Positions 1 through 8,392 of a DNA stretch of 56,266 nucleotides are shown here, piece after piece. The stretch lies in the IMG/VR virus record IMGVR_UViG_3300046170_000364, positions 1-56,266 of that record. The stretch is one strand, 5' to 3'. This DNA is from a virus. Every line of letters starts with the position of its first letter. The first letter of the stretch is position 1. The notes below the pieces were generated by a model. It ran no database searches, was not told where the DNA came from, and worked only from the letters and a program-made list of their open reading frames with translations. Made by a program: the position numbers and the translations under genes.

Positions 1-9
1 AAGGTATTC
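1..9. repeat. 9-bp terminal direct repeat, left copy
   Basis: AAGGTATTC forms the first nine bases and recurs at 56255-56263, four bases from the right end. It could be a residue of circular overlap, a short attachment or cohesive core, or chance. Confidence 0.3.
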
Positions 10-154
10 GGATCGCACCATAAAAGTAGGCAATACGCTGCAAAGTTGTTTCGATAATGCAAGACACACCTCGCCCAGTAACCGAAATAGCGAAATCGGA
101 TATTTTATCATTTTTATTCTTATCGCGCTATCTTCGTATTATCGTATTTGAATC
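1..154. other. non-coding left end
   Basis: No gene is seen before the small terminase start. The last 60 bases are AT-rich with repeated TAT-TATC-type words and no clear Shine-Dalgarno in front of the ATG at 155. In lambdoid phages the packaging (cos or pac) site lies just upstream of the small terminase gene, so it may be here, but I cannot point to the cut site. If the molecule is circular, the promoter at 56124-56153 would read into this stretch. Confidence 0.4.
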
Positions 155-712
155 ATGGCTCTCATTAGCAGGTCCGAAGCCGCACGCGCATTGGGCGTAT
201 CGCCTGAAGCTGTCTACGCAGCAGTAAAAAGCGGAAGATTATCGGTCAAGAAAGACGCATATGGCAAGCCTGTTGTGGATAGCGAAACAATGCGAGAGGA
301 ATGGGCCAAAAACACGCAGACGAGAATCGGTATCGGCCCTAAAGCCGCTGGCCCAGGCAAGGAGAAGAAGCCTTTGCGCAGTCGCGAGGAGAGGATGGCT
401 TCAGGATCGGAGCAGCCAAGGATCAGCAAGACCCAGGAGTCGATCCCTGACTATGACGAATCTCGCGCTCGAACGGAGCATTTAAAAGCAGAGCTGCTCG
501 AACTTGATCGACAGCAAAAAGAGGGACTCTTGGTCAAAGCAGAAGACATTGCGCTTGAGTGGTCAGAAATTATCACTCGCGCAAGAACGAAGCTATTAGG
601 GATACCAACCAAGGCGAAACAACGAATACCAGACTTAGATACAGACGCTATTGGTGTTTTAGATGATATTGTGCGCGAAGCCTTAGAAGATTTAGCTGGT
701 GACAGCGAATAA
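155..712 (+). CDS. terminase small subunit (Nu1-like)
   Basis: 185-residue DNA-recognition subunit of the packaging motor. The first 35 residues form a winged-helix/MerR-like HTH (SRSEAARALGVSPEAVYAAVKSGRL), as in lambda Nu1. A basic, low-complexity linker follows, then a helical part (about residues 90-185) likely used for oligomerisation or contact with the large subunit. Its stop overlaps the GTG start of the large subunit at 699, so the two are translationally coupled. Length and position fit the family. The exact DNA site it binds is not visible. Confidence 0.85.
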   Translation: MALISRSEAARALGVSPEAVYAAVKSGRLSVKKDAYGKPVVDSETMREEWAKNTQTRIGIGPKAAGPGKEKKPLRSREERMASGSEQPRISKTQESIPDYDESRARTEHLKAELLELDRQQKEGLLVKAEDIALEWSEIITRARTKLLGIPTKAKQRIPDLDTDAIGVLDDIVREALEDLAGDSE

Positions 713-1277
713 CGTAGAGAAACTAAGAAAGTCAGCCGCTTTAGCGTTTAAACCGCCAAAGAAGATGACTTTAAGCGAGTGGGCGGACTCTTATGCCTAC
801 TTAAGCGCAGAATCGAGCGCAGAAGGCGGAAGATGGCACACGCTGCCTTACCAGAAGGGGATAATGGATGCGATCACGAATCCCAAGATCGAGCAGATCA
901 GCGTGATGAAAAGTGCCCGTGTCGGGTACAGCAAAATTCTTAATCACGTCGCGGCCTTTCATATTCATCAGGATCCGTGCCCGATCATGATTGTGCAGCC
1001 CACCATTGAGGATGCACAGGGCTATTCAAAGGAAGAGATCGCGCCAATGTTGCGTGACACGCCTTGCCTCAAGGGTGTAGTGAGCGAGGCCAAGTCAAAA
1101 GACGGAGCCAACACGATCCTGCAGAAGCAGTTTCCTGGCGGGAGCCTGAGTCTGGTGGGCGCTAACAGTCCGCGTGGCTTCAGGCGGGTCAGTAGGCGAG
1201 TGGTGCTATTTGATGAGGTTGACGGCTACCCACCCTCAGCTGGTACTGAAGGGCGACCAGATCAAGCTTGGCATTAG
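699..1277 (+). CDS. terminase large subunit (GpA-like), segment 1: ATPase
   Basis: N-terminal ATPase part of a GpA-family large terminase, the motor that pumps DNA into the prohead. A Walker A-like loop KSARVGYSK lies at residues 71-79 and the Walker B acid pair in VVLFDEVDG at about 168-176. The start is GTG 699, overlapping the small subunit gene. The frame is correct to about 1250, where GGG in place of GG (one extra G) throws it out. The protein then continues in the next frame. All segments to 2562 together give about 620 residues, near the usual GpA length, so this is one gene split by indels. Confidence 0.85.
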   Translation: MTANNVEKLRKSAALAFKPPKKMTLSEWADSYAYLSAESSAEGGRWHTLPYQKGIMDAITNPKIEQISVMKSARVGYSKILNHVAAFHIHQDPCPIMIVQPTIEDAQGYSKEEIAPMLRDTPCLKGVVSEAKSKDGANTILQKQFPGGSLSLVGANSPRGFRRVSRRVVLFDEVDGYPPSAGTEGRPDQAWH

Positions 1278-1830
1278 GCGTACTGAGTATTACTGGAACA
1301 GAAAAATCGTGGCGGGGTCCACTCCAACGGTTAAGGACTTCAGCCGTGTCGAGCGAATGTTTCTGCAGGGTGATCAGAGGCGTTATTTCGTGCCGTGCCC
1401 TGATTGCGGTCATATGCAGTATTTGAAATGGGCAAATATGAAGTGGCACGACAACGACCCTGACACGGCTAGTTACTGCTGCGAAAGCTGTGGCGTATGG
1501 ATCCCGGCAGCGAAGAAGCGTTGGATGGTTGAACGCGGTGAGTGGCGGCCCACCGCGCCTGGTAATGGTAAGCATGTTTCGTTCCACATTTGGGCGGCGT
1601 ACAGCTACAGCCCAAACGCAAGCTGGTCAACTCTGGTCGAGGAGTTTCTTGATGCGAAAAACGACGCAGAGCAGCTGAAGACATTCGTGAACACTGTTCT
1701 GGGCGAGACGTGGGAAGACGAGTATGCGTCGAAGGTTAATGCCGACGGTCTCAGCGAACGTTCAGCTGATGAAAAGGTACAAGCAGGGCGTGGTGCCTGC
1801 AGAGGCATTGTTGCTCACTGTTGGCTGTGA
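1174..1830 (+). CDS. terminase large subunit, segment 2: zinc-ribbon region
   Basis: Real coding in this frame runs from about 1250 (GDQIKLGIRRTEYYWNRKIV) to about 1760. It carries the rest of the ATPase domain and a CPDCGH...CCESCG four-cysteine zinc-binding insert, as in GpA proteins. The first 25 codons given here are out-of-frame shadow. A second extra base, probably a T near 1762, ends the correct frame. The next piece, LMKRYKQGVVPAEALLLTVG, runs about 1765-1890 in the third frame and includes a CDTQDDRL stretch at the start of the nuclease domain. Confidence 0.8.
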   Translation: MASGGSVGEWCYLMRLTATHPQLVLKGDQIKLGIRRTEYYWNRKIVAGSTPTVKDFSRVERMFLQGDQRRYFVPCPDCGHMQYLKWANMKWHDNDPDTASYCCESCGVWIPAAKKRWMVERGEWRPTAPGNGKHVSFHIWAAYSYSPNASWSTLVEEFLDAKNDAEQLKTFVNTVLGETWEDEYASKVNADGLSERSADEKVQAGRGACRGIVAHCWL

Positions 1831-2306
1831 TACGCAGGACGACCGCTTGTCGCTCAGTGTTTGGGGATGGGGCCGCGAGGAGCAAGGGCTGGTTGATCGA
1901 CAGGGTGAAAATTTACGGCGACCCGTCGCGGAAAGACGTGTGGAAGCAGTTGGACGAGATTGTGCAGACGCCTTACAAGTCTGAGGATGGTCGTGAGTTG
2001 AAGCCAATAGTGGTAGCCATTGATAGCGGCGGCCACCACACCAGCGAGGTGTATCAGTACGCAAGGGAACGTCAGAGCTTGGGCGTCGTTGCGATCAAGG
2101 GCATGTCAACCAAGAACAAGCCGCCAATTGGCAAGGCAAGCAAGGTTGACCTGAACGCGCAGGGCAAAACGCTCAAGAAAGGGAGCTCAGGTTTTCCCTG
2201 TTGGATCGGACACGATCAAGTCACTTCTGTTCGGCAGGCTGAAGCACAACGATGTCGGCCCAGGGTATTTGCATTTTTATCCAACAGTCGAGAAAGATTA
2301 TTTTGA
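1821..2306 (+). CDS. terminase large subunit, segment 3: nuclease domain
   Basis: True coding in this frame is about 1890-2175 (GWLIDRVKIYGDPSRKDVW through KTLKK). It holds part of the RNase H-like nuclease domain that cuts the concatemer, with the acidic VVAIDSGGH motif. It enters after an extra G (GGG for GG near 1889) and leaves after an extra A (AAA for AA near 2172). It is not a gene of its own. The start codon given is only the first in-frame one. Confidence 0.75.
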   Translation: MAVIRRTTACRSVFGDGAARSKGWLIDRVKIYGDPSRKDVWKQLDEIVQTPYKSEDGRELKPIVVAIDSGGHHTSEVYQYARERQSLGVVAIKGMSTKNKPPIGKASKVDLNAQGKTLKKGSSGFPCWIGHDQVTSVRQAEAQRCRPRVFAFLSNSRERLF

Positions 2307-2562
2307 AGAATTGACGGCAGAAAAGCAGATCCTTAAGTACAAGAATGGGTTCCCTGTGAGGGTTTGGGTCAAAAGCAGCAGTGCAAGAAACGAGGCGTTG
2401 GACGAGCTTGTCTACGCTTACGCGGCATTAAATCGTGTGTATCAAATCAAAGACCGCAGGACGTTATGGGATCAGATGGAAAGAACCCCTGAAGAACAGA
2501 AAGAGTCCAAGCGTGCAGTTTCGGCTAAGCGAACTCAGAAAAGTTTCGTTAATCAGTGGTAA
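2269..2562 (+). CDS. terminase large subunit, segment 4: C-terminus
   Basis: Last part of the large terminase. In this frame coding actually begins near 2175 (GAQVFPVGSDTIKSLLFGRL) and ends at the TAA at 2562. It carries the end of the nuclease domain and a basic tail (KRAVSAKRTQKSFVNQW) of the kind that contacts the portal. With the earlier segments it rebuilds a single GpA-family protein. Confidence 0.75.
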   Translation: MHFYPTVEKDYFEELTAEKQILKYKNGFPVRVWVKSSSARNEALDELVYAYAALNRVYQIKDRRTLWDQMERTPEEQKESKRAVSAKRTQKSFVNQW

Positions 2563-2597
2563 GAGTTAGACTGCTCAATATCAAGTGACTTATGTAG

Positions 2598-3189
2598 ATG
2601 GCAATCCCTCCATCCATAACAAGCGGCGTGGATGCGGTATGGGTTGATGCCGAGACTGTTGACGTGTTTGGCGATGCTGTAACCAGCTCCACTCACTCTC
2701 TGGTCTATTACTTTCGCCTTAACACCAATTCGCAGGGCTTAACGGCAACGGCGGTTGCTTACAACAGCGGCTGGAAGACTACGCTGACTGCTGCCGCGAC
2801 TGGTTCAGCAGACCCCAGTCCTAGCTGGTTTTTTCAAGCTGTTCTCACGAAGACCGGTGATAGCACTGTTCAGGAATACAGCCGAGGCCAGATTGAGATT
2901 CGCCCTTCTTTGGCGTATACGGGCACACCTGGAGCGTTTGACGGCAGGACGCAGGCTCAACAGGACTTGGATGCAGTAAAAGCAGCCATCAGGTCCATCG
3001 TTTCTGGCGGCGCTGTCTCTGAGTATAAAATCGGGAAGTCGTAATTTAAAGCGATACGATCTCTCAGGAATTAATCGAACTTGAGTCAAGATTAAAGTCT
3101 ATCGTGGCTAAAGGAGAATAAAGCCAAACTGATTGCCTCAGGGCCTTGGCGATCCACATAATCTCTACGTTCGATTTAACGGAAGCTGA
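2598..3189 (+). CDS. gpW-like head-tail connector with extra N-terminal domain
   Basis: As written, the reading frame stops at 3044 after 148 residues. Reading across four one-base insertions (GGG near 3033, GG near 3070, the AATAA stretch at 3117-3121, GGG at 3141-3143) gives about 195 residues. The rebuilt C-terminus reads SEYKIGSRNLKRYDLSELIELESRL then GLGDPHNLYVRFNGS, matching gpW-type connector proteins. The rebuilt stop TGA (3187-3189) then overlaps the portal ATG at 3189, which supports the repair. The first 110 residues are a beta-rich domain I do not recognise. Four repairs in one gene is much, so the exact sequence is uncertain. Confidence 0.6.
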
Positions 3190-4169
3190 TGGGACTTCGT
3201 ACACGATTTCTAAGAACGCTGGGGCTCCAGCGAGTGCCACGGGATCAGCCTCGTCGCCGTCGCCGTAGCTATGCGGGTGCGATTGTTTCGCGTCTTACTA
3301 GCGACTGGATGAGCACTAGGGCCAGTGCTGATGCCGAGATTCGGAACAGCCTGAGCAAGCTGCGCGACCGTTCGCGTGAGATGGTGCGGAATAATCCGTA
3401 TGCAAAGCAGGCGAAGCGCACCACTCAAGTCAATGTCGTTGGCAGTGGTATCAAGCTCCAGTCCCAGGTTCAGCAGGTTCGTGGCCGGAAACCCAGTGAA
3501 GCGATTAATCGCCTCATTGAAGAGAAGTGGCATTTATGGACCCGTGCGCAGTATTGCGATGTTGCGGGGCGACATAGCTTCCACATGATGGAATGGCTGG
3601 CGACTGGTGCTTTACCTGAATCAGGCGAAGCGTTGTTTCGCATCATCCGGCGTCCGTTTGGGGGCAGCAGGGTGCCATTGGCCCTTGAGATGATCGAGTC
3701 TGATGTGCTTGATGAGGAGTATCAGGGACCAACGCTCGCGAAGCTCAATGAGTGGAGGATGGGCGTTGAGATCAACGAATGGGGTCGCCCTGTTCGTTAT
3801 GCGTTCTTAACTCGTCATCCTGGCGACTATTGGTTCCAGAATGCACCTCAGAAAGGTGACAAGCATGTTTTCCTGCCTGCGGAAGACGTAATTCACTTGT
3901 TTCTTCCAGAGCGTCCGCAACAGCATCGCGGAGTGCCCTGGTTCCATTCAGTGATGGCTGATGCTCATCAGTTGCAGGGTTACGAAGAAGCCGCTGTGAT
4001 TCGCGCCCGTGCTGGTGCTTCTGTAATGGGATTTGTCACAAGCCCAGAGGGTGAGCTTGAGGGCGATGATGTCGAAGCTGATCGCAGAATTAGCGAGTTT
4101 GAGCCTGGGATGTGGAAGTATCTGGAGCCTGGTCAGAATGTTGAGCGTTCCAAACATCAGCTCGCCTGA
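3189..4169 (+). CDS. portal protein (lambda gpB-like), segment 1
   Basis: N-terminal two thirds of the dodecameric ring through which DNA enters and leaves the head. The start has the usual arginine-rich opening, followed by the lambda-family portal core: RSREMVRNNPYAKQAKRTTQVNVVG, FRIIRRPFGG and EDVIHLFLPERPQQHRGVPWF. The frame holds to about 4147, where one extra T (CGTTCC for CGTCC) shifts it; the end as written (KHQLA) is false. ATG 3189 overlaps the connector stop. Confidence 0.88.
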   Translation: MGLRTRFLRTLGLQRVPRDQPRRRRRSYAGAIVSRLTSDWMSTRASADAEIRNSLSKLRDRSREMVRNNPYAKQAKRTTQVNVVGSGIKLQSQVQQVRGRKPSEAINRLIEEKWHLWTRAQYCDVAGRHSFHMMEWLATGALPESGEALFRIIRRPFGGSRVPLALEMIESDVLDEEYQGPTLAKLNEWRMGVEINEWGRPVRYAFLTRHPGDYWFQNAPQKGDKHVFLPAEDVIHLFLPERPQQHRGVPWFHSVMADAHQLQGYEEAAVIRARAGASVMGFVTSPEGELEGDDVEADRRISEFEPGMWKYLEPGQNVERSKHQLA

Positions 4170-4674
4170 TCAGCAGTACGAGATGTTTGTGAAGAATAAG
4201 GTTCGGCGTTTTGCGTCAGGTTTTGGTTGTTCTTACGAGACGTTATCGCGTGATTTCAGCGAGACGAATTACAGCAGCAGCCGGTTGAGTTTGCTTGAAG
4301 ATCGTGAGCACTGGAAGGTTATTCAGTCTTATTTGATCGAAAACTTTCATAATCGGGTATTCCGCGAGTGGCTTGACTTAGCTGTATTGGCTGGTGAGCT
4401 TCCGTTCGATGATTACGATTCACGTCCTGAGCGTTATGACACTCCGCGATGGATGGCTCGCGGATGGGATTGGGTTGATCCATTGAAGGAAGCAAAAGCT
4501 TATCGCCAGATGGAGCAGGCTGGTTACATGACCAAGGCTCAGATCGTCGCGAAGCTTGGCGGAGACTTCTTTGACAACCTCACTGAGTTCTCTCGTGAAC
4601 AGCAAGCAGCCGAAGAGCTTAACGTTGAGCTTGATCGTGACATTATTGATGAACTCCCAGAGGAGGTTGAGTGA
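4033..4674 (+). CDS. portal protein, segment 2
   Basis: C-terminal third of the portal. True coding here starts near 4148 (PNISSPDQQYEMFVKNKVRRFASGFGCSYE in short pieces) and includes the conserved YDTPRWMARGWDWVDPLKE segment typical of lambda-family portals. The first about 38 codons are shadow. The gene ends in an acidic tail (DELPEEVE) and a TGA that overlaps the next ATG at 4674. A strong AGGAGG (4661-4666) within the portal end serves the next gene. Confidence 0.85.
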   Translation: MSQAQRVSLRAMMSKLIAELASLSLGCGSIWSLVRMLSVPNISSPDQQYEMFVKNKVRRFASGFGCSYETLSRDFSETNYSSSRLSLLEDREHWKVIQSYLIENFHNRVFREWLDLAVLAGELPFDDYDSRPERYDTPRWMARGWDWVDPLKEAKAYRQMEQAGYMTKAQIVAKLGGDFFDNLTEFSREQQAAEELNVELDRDIIDELPEEVE

Positions 4675-6515
4675 TGCCTGCAATGCCAACTGAAGGTATG
4701 CGCGAAGAAGCGCAACGTTATAGAGATTGGAAAGAGGATGGCCGCGATGGTGGTACTGAAGTAGCCGCTCGTCGCGCCACTCAAATTCTCAGCGGCAACG
4801 AACTCAGTGATGACACAATCGTCGAGATGAGTGCTTGGTTTGCTCGCCACGAAGTAGACAAAAAGGCTGAGGGGTTCAGCCCTGGAGAGGAAGGTTATCC
4901 TTCTCCAGGCCGTGTTGCCTGGGCTGCCTGGGGTGGTGACGCTGGCAAGGCTTTTTCTGATCGCACTGTTGAATCCATGGACCGCTCAATCGATGAAGAG
5001 ACCAGGGCCGAACCTGACGGCCTGAAGGTTGGTGATTTTGTTCGCTGGAGTTCGTCTGGCGGCAGCGCACAAGGCAAGATCACAAGAATTGTTCGCGATG
5101 GTCAGATCGACGTTCCTGATAGCGAGGTTGTCATCAATGGCGAAGAAGATGACCCTGCAGCTTTAATTCAAATTTATCGCGAAGGCGATGATGGCTGGGA
5201 ACAAACTGATGTTTATGTAGGACATAGATTCAGTACACTGACAAAGATCGAAGCCTTACGCGCAATGGAACTTACTTCGGAGGTGCCTGATGTTGTTGCA
5301 GAAGAGAGTTCTAAAAAAGAATTGTCTCGCGATCTTGAAGGTACAAAATTCAAGCGTGTTGAAGCGACAAGTTTCAACATGGTTGACGAAAGGAGCATGG
5401 AATTTCCATTCAGCTCTGAATATCCCGTGGCTCGTTACTTTGGAAACGAGATCTTGAGCCATGGCATGGAGTCTGCGAATCTTTCGCGACTCAATGATGG
5501 CGCACCGCTTCTTTATAACCATGATCCAGATCGCATGATCGGCGTTGTCGAACGTGCTTGGGTTGATGGTGAGAAGAAACGCGGTTACGCCAAGGTGCGC
5601 TTTTCGCGCAATAAATTTGCGCAAGAAGTGCTCCAAGACGTTCGCGATGGAATCCTTCGCGGCGTTTCTTTCGGCTACTCCATTGATAAAATGGAGGAGC
5701 GTGAAGATGGCCTCGTAGCTACCAATTGGTCGCCTTACGAGGTTTCGTTAGCTGTTATCCCAGCTGACCCCACTGTCGGAGTTGGGCGTTCTCTTGAGAT
5801 CGACGACTCTGACCTAAATGTTGAGGTTGAGCGTTCTTTACAGGACGCCGACCCTGACACTGCGGCTTCGACCGCATCTCCCGTAAACACAGTGACTGAA
5901 GTCATGGAAAGCACCACAACTGATGTGGAGGTGATCCGGTCTGAGGCCGTAGAGGCCGAACGTAACCGGATTGCATCCATCAACAAACTCGGCGAGCGTC
6001 ATAACCTCTCCGATCTTGCACGCGAATTGATCTCCGGCGGCCAGTCTGTCGATGAGGCTCGCGCTGCTGTCCTCGAAAAAATCGGAACTCAACCCGTGGA
6101 ACACAGCATCACCGCCAACGACATCGGCCTCTCTGATAAGGAGACCCGTAGCTTCAGCTTCGTCAAAGCTCTGAACTATCTCTCTAACCAGGGTGATGCT
6201 CAGGCTCGTCGCGATGCAGCATTTGAAATCGAAGTTGGCGAGGCTGCTGCCAAGCAGTACGAGCGTTCTTCAAACGGCATCGTTATTCCTAACGAAGTCC
6301 TCCGTCGCGACTTGGTTGTAGGTACACCTACAGCTGGTGGCGACTTGGTTGACGACGTGCTTCTGGCTGGAAGCTTCATCGACCTGCTTCGTAACCGCTT
6401 GTCAATCGCTCAGGCTGGCGCAACGATGCTGACCGGGCTGCAGGGCAATGTGTCAATTCCCGCGTCTGACTTCTGCTGCGACTGCTTACTGGGTTGGCGA
6501 GAACGCTTCTCCTAG
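4674..6515 (+). CDS. prohead protease - major capsid fusion, segment 1
   Basis: Multi-domain head protein. Residues 1-100 hold a conserved phage segment (RDGGTEVAARRATQILSG...GYPSPGRVAWAAWGGDAG). About residues 120-180 resemble a TUDOR-like HVA1/DUF2945 domain (KVGDFVRWSSSGGSAQGKITRIV). About residues 230-390 form an HK97-type prohead protease (S78): APLLYNHDPDR has the likely catalytic His, and LRGVSFGY follows. From about residue 420 a scaffold-like helical linker leads into the HK97 capsid fold. The start is ATG 4674, seven bases after AGGAGG. An extra C (CCC for CC near 6468) breaks the frame inside the capsid domain. The whole protein is about 820 residues. Confidence 0.85.
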   Translation: MPAMPTEGMREEAQRYRDWKEDGRDGGTEVAARRATQILSGNELSDDTIVEMSAWFARHEVDKKAEGFSPGEEGYPSPGRVAWAAWGGDAGKAFSDRTVESMDRSIDEETRAEPDGLKVGDFVRWSSSGGSAQGKITRIVRDGQIDVPDSEVVINGEEDDPAALIQIYREGDDGWEQTDVYVGHRFSTLTKIEALRAMELTSEVPDVVAEESSKKELSRDLEGTKFKRVEATSFNMVDERSMEFPFSSEYPVARYFGNEILSHGMESANLSRLNDGAPLLYNHDPDRMIGVVERAWVDGEKKRGYAKVRFSRNKFAQEVLQDVRDGILRGVSFGYSIDKMEEREDGLVATNWSPYEVSLAVIPADPTVGVGRSLEIDDSDLNVEVERSLQDADPDTAASTASPVNTVTEVMESTTTDVEVIRSEAVEAERNRIASINKLGERHNLSDLARELISGGQSVDEARAAVLEKIGTQPVEHSITANDIGLSDKETRSFSFVKALNYLSNQGDAQARRDAAFEIEVGEAAAKQYERSSNGIVIPNEVLRRDLVVGTPTAGGDLVDDVLLAGSFIDLLRNRLSIAQAGATMLTGLQGNVSIPASDFCCDCLLGWRERFS

Positions 6516-7131
6516 CGAGTCTCAGCAGGCCATCGATCAGGTCAATATGACACCCAAGACCGTGGGTGCATTTGTTGATTATTCAAGGCGTCTTCTGCTT
6601 CAAAGCAGCATCGACGTTGAAGGCATGGTTCGCAACGACCTTGCCCGTGTGATCGCACTGGAAATCGACCGCGCTGCCATCTACGGCACCGGCTCTTCCA
6701 ACCAGCCTCAAGGCTTGACCAACGTGAGCGGTATTGGCTCCGAGACCCTTACGGGCACCGGCACCTTCACTGAGTACATCGCGATGGAGACCGACGTTGC
6801 TGCAGCCAACGCTGATGCTGGCGCTCTTCGTTACATCGTCAACGCCACCACTCGTGGCGGCCTGAAAGGCACCAAGAAGGACGCTGGAAGCGGCGAGTTC
6901 GTCTTCGCTGATAACGAGATCAACGGTTATCCCGTGATCGTTTCCAACCAGCTTGCTTCTAACGACGCACTGTTCGGTGACTTCTCCATGTTCATCATGG
7001 GCATGTGGTCTGGCTTGGATCTCACTGTTGATCCTTACGCTGGCGCTACTGCTGGCACCGTTCGCGTCATCGCTCTTCAGGATGTTGACTTTGCTGTCAA
7101 GCAGCCTTCTGCCTTCTGCTTCGCTAGCTGA
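6448..7131 (+). CDS. prohead protease - major capsid fusion, segment 2: capsid
   Basis: Remainder of the HK97-fold major capsid protein. Coding is true from about 6469 (PRLTSAATAYWVGENASPSESQQ) to the TGA at 7131. Typical capsid features are the TPKTVGAFVDYSRRLLLQSS spine-helix region, AIYGTGSSNQPQGLTN, and a C-terminal ALQDVDFAVKQPSAFCFAS strand. Protease and capsid lie in one chain, so cleavage would be needed to release the capsid subunit. Confidence 0.85.
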   Translation: MCQFPRLTSAATAYWVGENASPSESQQAIDQVNMTPKTVGAFVDYSRRLLLQSSIDVEGMVRNDLARVIALEIDRAAIYGTGSSNQPQGLTNVSGIGSETLTGTGTFTEYIAMETDVAAANADAGALRYIVNATTRGGLKGTKKDAGSGEFVFADNEINGYPVIVSNQLASNDALFGDFSMFIMGMWSGLDLTVDPYAGATAGTVRVIALQDVDFAVKQPSAFCFAS

Positions 7132-7136
7132 AGCTC

Positions 7137-7379
7137 ATGAGAGTTGAAATCACACGCAATGTGATGATCAACGGGGAGCCTGTGAAAGCAGGCTCTTTTG
7201 TTGAAGTCGAACAAGGCATTGCCACACTGCTGATTAACAGTGATAAGGCCAAAGTGGCCGCAGATCTTAAGCCGCTTGCTGAGGCCGCTCCATCGTGCCC
7301 TCCGAAGGCACCGTCCTGTCCGCCTAAGCCTCCTGCACGGCGTGCCAGTAAAAAGCAAACCCTTGGAGAAGACCAATGA
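7137..7379 (+). CDS. small head-region protein, unknown function
   Basis: 80 residues. The first 45 form a compact beta-rich domain (VEITRNVMINGEPVKAGSFVEVEQGIATLLI) of a kind often found after phage capsid genes. The rest is a proline/cysteine linker with a repeated PSCPPK and a basic end. It starts five bases after the capsid stop and overlaps the next ATG (ATGA at 7376). A role in head assembly is inference from position only. Confidence 0.65.
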   Translation: MRVEITRNVMINGEPVKAGSFVEVEQGIATLLINSDKAKVAADLKPLAEAAPSCPPKAPSCPPKPPARRASKKQTLGEDQ

Positions 7380-7747
7380 CCATCCTTTCTGTTGGCTTAG
7401 AAAAGCTTTCGCATTTTGCGTTAGCACCAACAGCTTCACGAACTTCTGCTCTTGACGGAACAGCTGTTGACCTGAATGACTACGAAGGCGACATTTGCGT
7501 AATTCTCGATGTCGAGAATGGCGGAACTTCAACTTTGGATGTCAAGATTCAATCGGCTGACACGTCTGGTGGAACTTACTCTGACGTTACCGATGCTGCG
7601 TTTACTCAAGTGAGCACGAGCGCAAGTAAGCAGACGTTAGTTTTTGACAAAGGAAGCGCAAAGCGTTTCATCAAGGCTGTTTCAACAGTATCTACTTCAA
7701 CCCACACCTATAGCGTCAATGCTTTTGGTGCTCTGAAGTACGCCTGA
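7376..7747 (+). CDS. head-region structural protein, possible decoration protein
   Basis: 123 residues, beta-rich and Ser/Thr-rich (VILDVENGGTSTLDVKIQSADTSGG...), with no cysteines, like surface or decoration proteins of phage heads. It lies between capsid and head-tail joining genes and is followed by a rho-independent terminator at 7759, which may leave extra transcript of the head genes before it. The exact role is not determined. Confidence 0.65.
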   Translation: MTILSVGLEKLSHFALAPTASRTSALDGTAVDLNDYEGDICVILDVENGGTSTLDVKIQSADTSGGTYSDVTDAAFTQVSTSASKQTLVFDKGSAKRFIKAVSTVSTSTHTYSVNAFGALKYA

Positions 7748-7758
7748 TAGCTGTATGT

Positions 7759-7779
7759 GCCCGGTTCGTCCGGGCTTTT
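7759..7779 (+). terminator. rho-independent terminator after head genes
   Basis: Stem GCCCGG (7759-7764), loop TTCGT, stem CCGGGC (7770-7775), then TTTT. It would lower, not end, late transcription, because tail genes follow in the same direction without an obvious new promoter. Confidence 0.65.
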
Positions 7780-7782
7780 CTC

Positions 7783-8072
7783 ATGGCATTTACAGAAGAC
7801 TTAAGCGTTTTTTTGAGTAGTGCTGATTTTGCTGTTCCTGTTGTTGCTGGCTCCACTACTGGGCTAGGGATACTGGACATGCCAAGCGAGATCATTGCTG
7901 ACGGAGTGGTGCTCACAACTGATTACAAGCTGACGTGTGAATCGTCAAAGTTTGGTGGCTTGTTGCATAGCGATGCAGTGTCAGTTGATGGAGTGAACTA
8001 CACTGTCAGGACGTGCAAGTCTTGTTCGACGACGGCAAGTTCGTCGAGTTGATGCTGATGAAGGACTCATGA
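7783..8072 (+). CDS. head-tail joining protein, frame-broken
   Basis: As written the frame ends at 8052 with a serine run. One missing G near 8013 explains it: with ACGG for ACG the protein ends LFDDGKFVELMLMKDS at a TGA (8070-8072) that overlaps the ATG of the next gene. This gives about 96 residues. The size, the FxELML end and the place between capsid and tail terminator fit a small head completion or stopper protein, but the family is not certain. Confidence 0.55.
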
Positions 8073-8392
8073 CCATTGAAATTGGTTATTTCGCTGACAA
8101 CTCTAAGAACATTCATTTCTGGGATCCTCTCACGGCTGATGGCTCAACGCCTGCGGTGAAGATCGCTGGCATTAACTTTGTATTTGTTCATAAGATTGTT
8201 GGTGCAAATGTAACTGTTATTGACGAGGGGTCTTTAAATGGGACTGATTGGTTTCCTCTTGAGTCTCATTCTCATTCTGGTAGCGGTATCGACGCTCATT
8301 TTTACTCCAACTCTCCTGTACTTTATGTCAGATGCACTGCGAGTAATGTATCCAATAGCGAATCTTTCTACGGCTCTGTGATGTGTGACTGA
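8069..8392 (+). CDS. hypothetical structural protein
   Basis: 107 residues, beta-rich, aromatic and Ser/Asn-rich (HFWDPLTADGSTPAVKIAGINFVFVHKIVG). No recognised motif. It overlaps its neighbours by ATGA on the left and TGATG on the right, so it is part of the head-tail joining operon. A minor head or joining role is inferred from place. Confidence 0.6.
   Translation: MTIEIGYFADNSKNIHFWDPLTADGSTPAVKIAGINFVFVHKIVGANVTVIDEGSLNGTDWFPLESHSHSGSGIDAHFYSNSPVLYVRCTASNVSNSESFYGSVMCD

Noticed and set aside
1189-1587. 132-codon minus-strand frame inside the terminase
   Set aside because: Overlaps a strongly conserved gene and shows no protein-like pattern.
699-2562. Terminase pseudogene or stop-codon recoding
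   Set aside because: All breaks are one-base shifts in short homopolymers, and removing one base restores conserved motifs; no in-frame stop needs recoding.
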